From assembly GCA_905147135.1 (NCBI GenBank), contig LR990045.1, positions 16,034,173 through 16,098,172 on the forward strand: a stretch of 64,000 nucleotides of DNA, given 5' to 3'. Made by a program: the position numbers and the translations under genes. A model generated the notes under the pieces. It saw nothing but the letters and a program-made list of their open reading frames with translations. It searched no databases and was not told the origin of the DNA. Below are positions 44,413 through 56,400 of this stretch, one piece after another (the stretch's first letter is position 1; each line of letters opens with the position of its first letter). Origin of the DNA: Blastobasis lacticolella. Taxonomy: Eukaryota > Arthropoda > Insecta > Lepidoptera > Blastobasidae.

Positions 44413-47400
44413 ATGGCGTCTACAACTATGATAGAAACTGTCACCATCACAAGACCTCTAAAGGTAAATTAGTCAATAATGTAGGTACTGTATTTTTTTA
44501 CACTAGCCAAGAGTAGTAGACTGGTGAAGTGGTAAGTGATGGCAAAAACGGGGCAAGCCTCGAGGAACAGCATATTTACCCTAACCGTAAACACAAGCAA
44601 AATTTTATAACTCGACGTCCATAAACATTCCACTGATTACCTAGTGGAATATTTTACCGTGCCATACTCTTCACGCTTCGCAGGCGAGTTGGTGATCGCA
44701 GCTCAAATTAGAAATAAGTTACCACGTAAATTTCAGTGTTGAAAAAAAGAATTAGAAAACGCTGCTGCCCATTTTCTATAAATAAATAATGTCGCACAAG
44801 GCAAAACAGGACCTCCTATTTTGCCTTGTGCGACATTATTTATTTCGTAAGTCGGGATGCTGCCATATACACCTCACGGCAAATTTTATTTGTTACTGGA
44901 ATGGGAACAACATATTCGTTTTACGCCCGCCACTTTATTGCGCACAAATATCATACCCAGTTCTTTGCTTATGTAACTTATTTAATATTTAACGCATGCT
45001 GATCCAATTTGTAAATCCTTTACGTGTACGTTTCTTGATGAAAACCGTCAAGTGCGCGAAGCCGAGTATTGGATTAGCGACGTCGCTGGTGCGTTAGTGG
45101 AGATTCGCGTGAGGATGCAGACGCACGGTAACCTGACCGCTAGCTACCTATGGCAGCCCGGGGAGCTCGCTCGGCGCGTGCTTGGCGAGCGGCCCGCGCC
45201 CGTGCCGCCCACGCGCGAGCTCTGGCCGCCGCCGCAGCCGCCGCAGCCGCGCGCGCCGCACCGCCACCAGCCGCTCAGCGTCAGCACGCTGCAGGTCGCC
45301 TACCTCCAGGACGACTCCGCACCGAGGAAATGCGCCACGCTGCCCCCGCAAACGTATGCCCCCACCACCATACCCATCGACCCAGAACCCACACGCTACA
45401 GGGACACCGGCCACAGAGTACGCGTGTGCACCGTCGGCACCAACACGGAACCCCCGCCGACGATTCTCTCCAAGCTGCGGCGGCTGTTAAAAAGAGACGA
45501 GGACGGCCCCACGGGGCTTCCGCCGCCGGGGCGCCTGACGGCCATACCGCGGGAAACGGCCCTGGATGCGAGAGACGACGAAGGTCGAGCGCAAAGGGCG
45601 ATAAATGGCATCAAAAAGGCAATCTCGGGAGCAAAGTATCGTATCGCACCGGGATCGGAACCCGTGGACAGTCCAAAAATAGTATACGATATGTCTAAAC
45701 CCGGCGACAGAATGACGACGACGTTCGGTGTGCGAGAGCGAAGGAATTGGTGCAAATTGCCGTCGCGAGCGGCGTGCGGCCGGCGGCTGCGGGACGTGGG
45801 GAGCTGGTGCGAAGCGAAGCGGCCGCGGCGCCCCTCGCACCGACAGCCGCACCCGCCGCCCTTCCAGATCACACAGGTGTGAAGAGATTCATTTGCGGAT
45901 TGTACTGCTATGCACTGTGTAATGAAATGATATTGTGACTTAAAACTCGCGTAATTTGTGTACGTGAAACCACTGAATGTCGTAACTGTGTACCGTTGCC
46001 TCAGGAAATGTAATTGTTACGTGCGATAATCGCAGAACGCTAAATGCTGTTCGTGTTTGTGTTGTAGAGCGATCGAAGTTTAAGTAGCGTTTTGGCTAAT
46101 AAATGTGTCTCCGTAATCTGTGTTTTGTTGGCGCGCGGGGCGGGCGGGGCGGGGCGGCGCGGCGGCGGCAGTCCCGCGCGCCGCGTCGCCCGGTCCGCCC
46201 GCCCTAGCACCGAGGCCCGCCCTACGGACGTACCGATCATTTATCTTCCTTCCCACAAATCCCTTCAAAGTTCCGTTCTAGCGCTTCTTTGACAAACACC
46301 CGCCTTACAATTAAGAAGTTTCTCGAAATATTCATCGAAGATCGCAGAGAAGGTGAATTTTTGTGGAGTCACAAAATCGGCGCGACCCAATGCGCAAATC
46401 TCACGGACGAAACAGAAAATTGGGCTGAAAAACTCTTAGTTTGTGCGACTATTTAAAGATCTATATTTACGTACACTAAAGTTGTTGATGTTCAGAAAAT
46501 AGTCACATTGATAAAGTTATATGTTTAAAACTTAGATGCTTACTTGTAATGTAAATGTCTCAAAGTTTTTAGTTCAGGATTAGGCATTTAGAAATCTAGT
46601 CAAGCGAGTGTTGCGTTTTTTTGTAACTTGTTTTATTTTCGACTAAAGTATTTTTTAAAGTCGGAGTGTTGCTAATCTGCCCTATACCTGGTAGTCTTGG
46701 CATAAACCGCTGAAATTATACTGATGAATGAAAGGGTTAGAAGCGGACGCCACACGCGCTTGTTTTTGTGAGTTGCTACTGAATTTCGGTTCCTAAGTAG
46801 ATTACCAGAATATCGTTTCGAATTTTAGAAACTTATTTTGCTCGTGCTTGTTACGAAACGTCAGTGTAACCGAATGCTGCGAAAACTGCGTAGCTCACGA
46901 CTGACAAAATTACGCACGTGCGCCTAGATGAAACCATTTTTGACTTCGTCTAAGCACGTCCGACACGTCCTTAAGATTTAGATCTGCAGAAGGGCGATCC
47001 TATAGTCGAAGCCAGATTCTAGAATTGTTTGGTGCCATAATATAATTAGAGACGCACTTTTGTTGAACCATGTTTATCTTCAAATCGTTCAATTTTACTT
47101 TAGTTTTTCTAAACTGTCATTATTTTTCTTTATTACAATTTTTTACTAGCGTTACGTAAATACAACAAAGGCAATCTACAATAACCTCGTTGCAAAGTCG
47201 ATTGCCAAAAATGATAAAAGATTCTACACTTTATACTTACTTTTACTTTCGATTGGGCCAACAGTGGCAACCCAAGGGGCACGTGACGCATCATCACGCA
47301 GTGAAATGACGTTTGAAATTCAGCCGAATTCTGTCAGTTATATCGGCATACTGTACAGAATGAAGACATGTTTCTAAAACAAACAACTATGACGTGCGAG

Positions 47401-50400
47401 GAAATCCTACGATAGATGCCAGCTTGTTCCTCTCGTCTGTGTAACAGTTGTTGTTTTATAAACATTCGATATTTGTTGATTCAAATGTTGTCTATGTTTA
47501 TTACCAAATTATAGATTTATAGATTGGGTAGTATAGTTTCGATCATCAGTCGTACGCTCGTGCTTTTAAATTAAACACGTTTAATACTTAGTAATTTTTG
47601 TCGAGTTTTCATTTACATCTCATCTCATTAAGGAGGTTTTGCTTTAAAATTCTGGTGGTGAGCTTGACGATAATCCTGCAACATCAGTTCAGCGCACGTT
47701 GTGCAAATGTAGTGTTATTTTTACGTTTCGAATCGTGTGGGTACATTGTAGTTGGTTTTTTGTCCAGACTGTCGTGACGCCCGCAGCCCGCAGGCGACCT
47801 CATTCGGCCACCAGTTTCCCTACACGCGTGTGCCACTCCGCCTGACCTAAATTACGGGGAAGCCATGCGGAAGGGGTAGCCTTTCACTAATCTTCACTCT
47901 GGTGACCAACAACTCAATCTCAGTCGACTCACTGATTTATAATGTAATCCTCATCAGGCATAGATAATTAATGGTTCCAAAATTATCTATTTACTATATA
48001 GCGTTTGCCCACGACTTCGTCCGCGTAGAAATCGGTTTTACATTCCGGACCCGTACCCGCGGGAACAACATTACATTTCGAGATAAATCATAGCGTATGT
48101 GCTAATCTGGATTTTAAAGCTACATTGCTGCCCAATTTCACGAACATTCTTTTAGTAGTTTTTGAGTGAAGAAGTAACAAACATGCAAACATCCATCCGT
48201 CCATACAAACTTTCGCATTATAGGGTAGGGTAGAAGTAGGGTAGCGGTAGGGTAGAGTAGAGGTAGGACTACACGCGAAATAAATCGCGCCGGGCCCACT
48301 AGTTTGTAATATTTGAGGGTTAATAATATTACAAGTCTGTTATACTTGTGTTATGTCCGCACTCTTCCTTTCTTTTTTTTTTTTTGCTTTTCTGAACTTT
48401 TCGAAACAATTTTATTTTCTAGATCCATAGCTTCAAACGTTGTGCGTGGCTTATCGTTTGTTAGAAGTTTCATTTCGCTGAAACTAAATGGGGCCAGTAG
48501 TTAGAACGGGGCAATTCTTTCAAATGTCGATGTCTTTAGTTTTATTACTACTAGCAATAGCGACTATCCACCTGCATATACTATACCTAGTGTAGTGTTT
48601 TAGGTAGGTATGTCGAATGACTTGCAGGCAAAGCTTTTCGTAGTGCTGTCATTAATCACTTTTCAATTAGTTATTCACAACGTTGTTGGCTGGGGATTTT
48701 TTTATCATGTACTGGAAATGACATTGATGAATTTAAGGGCATCATTCTTTGCAGCCCTGCCGCCCCGCCCCGTCCACAAACAACGTGCTCTTCGCTCACT
48801 GTTTCCGTTGAGTCCTAAATTCATTGTAATTGTCCCTTGTATTTCATTCAAAATTGCATAGACTGAAGTCAGCATAGATATAAAGTGTAATTTTTATCTT
48901 TGTAGGTATGTCAGCTTTAGCTTTGTTTATAAAATATTTTGAAACTTATTTTAACCCGTTCGCAGCGGCCGCCTCGTCATTTGGGTCGTAATTGACGTTA
49001 CGCGAATGCGCACGGACTCGTCTGGCCTCAATTATTTTATCTATTACCCATGTTAAACAATACCCCCTAACTAAACTTTGAAATTATTCCTATCCTAAGC
49101 CCTCAGCCTTACATCTACACAACGATCGTTAAGGGTCCAAAAGGAAACCCCAGTGTAACAATAACATCAACAGTAAAAGACTGAGCGAACTTGACTTGAG
49201 CGTTGACTGTCGCGTGTCGCGTCGTCGAGTGTTGTGCCAGCTTGTGCCAGCGTGTGCCTCGTCTAGTGTGGTGTGTCAGCGTGTGGCGGCGTGGCGGCGG
49301 GCCGGTAGCGACGCATGCAGGGGCGCGCGGGCGCAGGCCCGGGCGGGCTCCGCTCCAACCCGCGCGCCCTCCCGCCACCGGTGCTGCCGCCGCCGCCGCA
49401 GTTCGCCACCGACGACGACGAGATGCCGGCCAATCAGATCGCGCAGGTGCTGCATACGTTCCAAATCTAGCTATGTTAGCCACGGCGAAGCTTGAAGCCT
49501 AGCTAGTAGCAAAGTCAGAGGTTTCTGCGATGTGTGGTACAGGAGAGCTTGATATGTATTGTAACCTGGGCCTATTATCGCGCTGCGATATCTCGAATAC
49601 GACGAATTGTCTCTAGACGGTTAGTAAGGGTTAATGTTTCGGTTGTGCTCTCGCGCACGAGAGTGCGGGGTCCGCCTTGACCATTATCCAGGATTCCGCA
49701 GATCAGATAATCAGAGACAGATAAGATTACAGTGGAGCGATTGCCATCTGACGTCCGTGACCCTGCTACCAAGGGAACCAGACCAGTAGCCGTATTCACA
49801 ATGGCTCGGAAATCGGATTCGGATACGGAATCGACAAAGGACCCCGCAAAAGTTCTTTGGAAAATCTGGTTTCAGTTAATTTTGATGAAATTTTCATATG
49901 TTAAAGAGAGTAGAGTTTCCGTGGAATCTATCGGGATTCTGAATAATAGTTTTCGAATCGATCGACACGGATTCGCCGCTCACGAATTTCGTGTCGAATC
50001 GTTCGGAAACGGTTTCGAATCATTGTGAATACGGCTACTGATTGGATAATGGTTACACATTCAGTCGCCTGAATGTGCTGGTTTCATCACGATGTTTCCC
50101 TCACCGTAAGAGCATCGGTTAGCATTGAACTAATGTACATAACTCAGAAAAGAGTCATTGGTGCATGGCCGCAGTTGGGAATCGAACCCGGTACCGTACC
50201 GAATCGGCCCGTTTAGGAGTCGGATACCTGAACCACTCGGGCACCGGCGTACCTCAAATTTCTAATAAATACCATTGAAATCACTATTGCAGCCAAAAAA
50301 CTTATTCTCAACGATCTTCGACAATCCTTCAATATTGAAAATGGTCTTAGTGTCGTTTCAATGCAGAGTTGTGGCAAGAAATAATGTCGAATTCGAGATG

Positions 50401-53400
50401 TCGCAGCACGGGATCCGCCCACTTGCACTTCTCCGTCACCCCAGGCCAACCCACTGGGATAAACGGTAGACGTTTTAAGAAAGTAGATATTCAAAGACGA
50501 AACAGAGGGAACTCTCTTTAAAGTGAAAAAAAAGGCACAAAACCATTTTAGACACTTGTCTGAGCACTTCGTTTTATATTTGAATCTCAGTGTCTCTGTA
50601 ATTACGATACCTTTCATTTGAAAAACGAATCACTTAAATTTTTTTAGATAACCGGGATAATCTAGCTGATGGAAAGTGGAACGTGTTCCAGATTCCGTTC
50701 CTTAAATGCTTGCAGTTTCCTTTCCTTGGATACATGTAATAAAAACGTAAAAAGAAAAAACAGAAAAGGGTGAATAGGTGTATTGCAATAGAAGCAAATA
50801 TTGCAATAATTGTTACAGTTCTGCTAGTACCTAATTGGTTTATTAAGGATTCCTCGATTCTGCAACTGGCACCTCTGGGTTCGATTCATTAAAAATTCCT
50901 GAACCCGCATTTTTATCGGTGCTTTGAAAAATGGCTACTTCGCTTACTGGCATCGTCGAAATTGAATTCAGCATCGCTCGCCAATAGCCGAGTAGAATAT
51001 CGAATAGCTACTAGTTGATTTTAAATTCCCCATGAATGAAAATTGGAGCGTAGTTACTTCAGCCAAATTCTTTTTCATTGCTAAAACAGAGTAAACGATT
51101 TCATATCTAGGTAAAGTGTGGCTGAAATAAAAGTAGAGTTACATTTAGGTCTCCTCCGACATAGTTATGTTATGGTCTTTCTTAACAGTATAGTTGACGA
51201 CCTAAGTTTTTATGAGCGGCTTTACTGCCTAAATAACGTCAGTCAAAAAGTTTACGCCGGAGCTCGAAATAAAATTCGTGACTTTGTTCGTGGCGTAAAA
51301 CGTAAACGTTAACGTTCCGAATGCTCAGTGTGCAGCGTAACTAAACTAGCCGGGTTAGATTGGCCTGTATTTGTTTGTGAACGGAAATTGGATCCGCGGC
51401 TTTTGCTTTTATTTTATTCAGATTACCTATCGCGTCGGGCTATTTTCAATGCGACGGTCTGGTACAATGTCTAGTGTGTTTGCAGTGATTGCTTTACTGC
51501 ATTCAGCTTGACTCTTATTCAACGTAACATAGGTATACGTTGGTATGTGATTAATCTCTCGCAGGATGTCGTTCCATTCGAATTTGTCAGTATATTCAAA
51601 TGGAACGTGTCTTGACGCGACCCCTGGCAATAACCGGAAGCTGACATGAGCCGCTTTGTAATTTTAATGAATAAACTCCCTCTTCATGACATATGCTTCC
51701 GTCTGATCCAATAGACTTTTAGGCCTACTAAGGATCCCTGCCCTTTCCGAAATGCTTTGTATTCGTCTGTGAATAGGCTTACTTTACTTATCAAAGCCAA
51801 TTAGTTTTAGTTTGTTTGTTTCGGGGGACTTAAATTTCCGATGTTCTTCTTGTATTGTCTGAATACCCAGAAATTACATGTTTACGAACTGGTTCCTAAT
51901 TTTAGGCGAATCGGTTTTCTAGCTAACCCAAATTATATTCAGGGTTGACCGATAAGCGCTTAGTCGCCACATCAAAGTAAACCGAACTCAGACATTTGCG
52001 GGGGATTATATCGCATAAATTGAAAACTTCGCTCTCAGAGGTGTCACGCGGGCTTTACTTTGGAAAACAAGCGGACACCCCCGAGAAGATCGTCTGAGAA
52101 GGGTTCGGAGGGTCCGCTAACAGCTGACGGCGGCTTCGGGGCGCTGGAGGAGCCCGGTGCGATCGATGGCCGCGCCCCGCCGTCCCGACCCGCCCCCGCC
52201 TCACCTCGAGACACCCACACCACTCACTTTCCCGCATTTCTTTCCCTCGTGTTTTGATTTCTAGCACTACTCGGAATAATTCGCGCCGCAGCCGTGATGG
52301 ATGTCGGCCGGGCGGCGGCGGGCGCTGCAACGCGCCTCGTGTGGAACAATGCGCTTTGTCTGCCATGCGAGGCGTTTTCCCCACTGGGAAAATAACTTTT
52401 TTGATGTATGCACCTACCTCTCTTCTGTATGCATTGTTCCGGCGAGTACGGCGGCAACGTACGGCAGCTGGCCTGCTTTCAGTCTCCTAAAAATCTTCTA
52501 AAAGATTTCGAATTTACGATCAATCCTTTGCTGTGTTTATTTATTTGTCGGACTGAACAAGCGTTCCTTCGTATCCATTGTTTTAGGTTTATTCTATTTT
52601 CAGCTTGTGAGAGAGCTTGTTGTTACTATGGATATGGATATATTGTACGCTACATTTCCTTTCTGGGAATTGTATAGTTTTAACCACGATCCATAGCTAC
52701 TGCTCCATTGTGAATGTGTTAATTATGCATCACATTGTTTCTCTCCGCATACTGCAGTGAAAATTAATGGGGCGATTTTGCAATAATTGGATATTGGGAT
52801 AATGCGGTATTAACCAGCAGATATTACTTTAAGCCGTTTACCTACTGCATATGTCGCAGCCATCTGGTTAAATCAGCCATTTAATGAGAAGGCTAGTCCG
52901 TTAATAAGACGCCGGCATTCAATTGAATGACTAGGCCGATCGCTGATTTTACTAGCTTCACTCAACGTTTAACTAGTTGTCTTATTAAAGGCAGCCCTTC
53001 GGAGACGGCTGAAGTAAAATCAGGCAGGTGATTTAAATTTAGTTCAAATTTTATCTACTGCTGCGCTGGTAGTCACCAAAACAAATCTGGCGTCAGACAG
53101 CTCGCACAGCAAGCTCGTCGTTTTAACTAAATTTAAAATGTGGTACATGTTTTTAAGTAAGAATTGAGATAACTTTTAGTATTCTTACTGTTACGGGTCT
53201 GGGTGTTTTATGTATAATAAGTATGTATTTAAAAAGTATATAAGTAGTTTATCAGTTACCTAGCACCCATAACACAAGCTTTGCTTACTTTGGGGCTAGA
53301 TGGCGCTGTGTGAATTTGTCAACGATTATTTATTTATTATTTATTTGATTATTTATCTTAATTCTTTACGATAACTGAATATGTTCATTTTCTTTTTATA

Positions 53401-56400
53401 CTTACCTTTAATTAGAAACAAATGCCAAACTTTCGTGTCATTTTATATTTAATATTATAAAATAGGACTTTAGTGCACTGTTGCTATTGTTCCTACTACA
53501 TTAAAGTTATAAATTTAAAGTTTTATTAAATATTTTAACTTAGTTAAATACGGTCATAGGTACCTACTCGCAATACAATTAATTGTATACCTACTTATTG
53601 AATATCTTGCGACTAATAATGTTTTATTATATAAAAGTGATCTTTATTAATTCATTATTTTTTATCTTAAGTAAAGTTTATCATTTAAGTTGCGAACTTA
53701 TGGTCACTCTAACCAACCATCTGTATACCCTTTAACAAAACGGCTATATAACGTTCAGCCAAGTAGTTAAACGTTACATTCAACAACTTGGCTGGTTACC
53801 CTTTAGTCATTTAATTAAATGCCGGCGTATGATTAACGGACTAGCCTTCTAATTAAATGGCTGATTTAACCAGTTGGCTGCGACACATACATTGCGTTAG
53901 TTTTGTACTCACATTATAATAAAATTGGTGCATTTATACTGTCGAATATTTCTATCTACTTTCATAAAGGTGTACATGTGCTTAAAATATATATATTTAA
54001 CTTTGAGTTAATACATTATATTGGTTGACAGTGAGTAATGAATGTTTAGCACTTAGTTTTATTTGACTTTAACGCGTAGAAACAAACATTTGAGGGATAG
54101 TGGCTCTATGGCTACCTTTTTTGAGTTAAGTACATTAGTTGAACACTAACCGATGCTCTTACGGTGACGGTAACATCATGAGGAAACCTGCATATTCAGT
54201 CCATGATCCAATCTGGTCAGGTTCTCCTATTACCAAGGTCACAGAGGTCAGACGGCAGTCGCTCTACTGTAAATTAAAATAACCTGATCTGCCAAATCAT
54301 GGTCAAGGCGGACTCCCGGTTCACGAGCGCGGAAGCCCGAAAACGTTTAGGGACGTTTGTAGGAATTACAATTCATGGGTTATAATATAATAGAGTTAGA
54401 GTTAGGTTAGAGAAAGCAACCTTTTCTGTCCCTTTTTTTATACCACTAACGTGGTAAACGAGCTTACGGCCTGCCTGATGGTAAGCAGTCACCGCAGCCT
54501 ATGGACGTGTTTTCAATACTGCGATCTCATGCAATAGTAATTGTGGTAAAACTCTTCAAAATTGAGGAGGCTCAAGATTTTGATGGTGGATCATATCTGT
54601 GTGTGTGTGTGTGTTTTTATCGTTATCCTTACTCTATATTAGCCCATTGCGCTCTATCTTTGACAGCCAAGGATAGAGCGCAATGAGCAAATAATTATAG
54701 AGTTGAGGCAAGGCTTGGCTTTCCGCATACAGCTTCCGATACTACACCTTGGGCGTCCAAAGCTCGTTTGCCGATTCACGGCCTCCACATAATAAGACGG
54801 TTCTTACTTTAACGATTGTGGACCTAAATTTAAAGACTAGATAGTGAACTTGTATAGGCTGATGATGATGAGGTAGATACTATACCTGCTTATAACAATA
54901 CTATGCCTGTATACTTATAGTCTAGCAAATTTGTTATGTAACAACCTAACCGACAAAAACGTCGGATAACCCCCGACCAAGTTTACTTAAACTCAAATAT
55001 TTTATAAAGTACATAACCGATTTTAATGAAACATAGCTAAGAACCATCTCGATTAAACTGGCTTTCAAATAGAGAAAACCGCATGCAAATCGGTCTACCC
55101 GTTCGGAAGCTACGATGCCACAGACAGACACACAAAGCCATACACGCGTAAAACTTACAACACCCCTCTGTTTTCGTCGCGAGTTAAAAAGGTTAGATAC
55201 TCCCGCCGAGTCCATGTCGGCGAACATGTATTACTCGCATCCGTCAACAGAGGGGCTGCCGTAATAAATTGCCAAGTACCTAGCGGCGGTGATAACTCCG
55301 CCAGGGACGCGGGACGTCCGGGGATGAGTTACGCGAGCGCTGTTCCGCGAAAACGGGAGGCTTCCGCCATTGCAGCAGGGACAACGCGGAGCCTGGAGGC
55401 TGTCCGCCTAATCCGGTCACCGACGGCTTTGCTACATGATTAAGGACTGCTGTGTTCCAAATGTTTTTCTTAACGGCCCTTGTTAGCGCCACCCTCTTTT
55501 GGTTTGATCTAAATCTTGCGTCTTTTTCGCTATTGACTTGTTTGTCTTACGTATGCTGTATTTTTTAGACTTCAACGCCAACTGCTGCTGTGCTTTTCAG
55601 TCTACATTTGACTGATTCTACTTTTGACACCGTAGTAAATTTTTTACCGTTACTGCATTAGACAGATTCTGCATTTGATCGATTCTATAATTTAGTGATT
55701 ATACGCTTGACTGATTCTTTAAAACATTACAGTAGTAAATCAAAGTAGAAAATAGTGGTGTGTGAATTCAAAGATCTCTGATCCATTACATCCCAATTAG
55801 CTTAGGTCAGCGTTATGACATTGTATGGAGGAGCTCCAGGGCAATGTCATTCGGTACACGTTACTTTCAAAGTTCATGAATTTAGCGTTCCGTTCAATTG
55901 AATAATTGCTTAACAAGTTAGCCGTTTAATTAACCGGCTAATTTAACCACCCGGCTGCGACGTATTATTCATCCGTATCCCTAAGCACGGTAGACGGATT
56001 ACGTGGCGCGAATGACGAGTCTCTTGAATGTAAATGAAAATCACGTACGTAACAATAAAAGAATACAATATAATATTTTCTTTATTTTATAATGTTAATA
56101 CTAGGTACCCATGTGTGATTAATGCGATTCTACCTATCTGCGGATTATTACCGCAACGAAACTGTATTGTAAACACCACGTAGTATTTGTCATACATGAG
56201 TTTGTTTGAAATACAACTCGTTGAATATTATCTATATGGTACAAGGACACCTGACTTCTTTACTTATACTTTCCTCGGAATCACTTTGCGGAAAGCGATA
56301 ACTATATTTTATTATTTCTGTATTGTGCGGCCGTGTGGGGTCCGGTAGAGTACTAAGTACCAAGCAATCCCAAGATTCAACGATTAATGTCTCCAGTAGA

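Noticed and set aside
45148..45872. Minus-strand and alternate plus-strand frames in the 45-kb GC island
   Set aside because: High GC keeps all frames open; their products are Arg/Ala/Pro-rich composition artefacts, unlike the 45052 frame.
45052..45882. Joining the 45-kb frame to exon 1 of the claudin-like gene
   Set aside because: Exon 1 ends in phase 0, and no acceptor of reasonable quality enters the frame in that phase.
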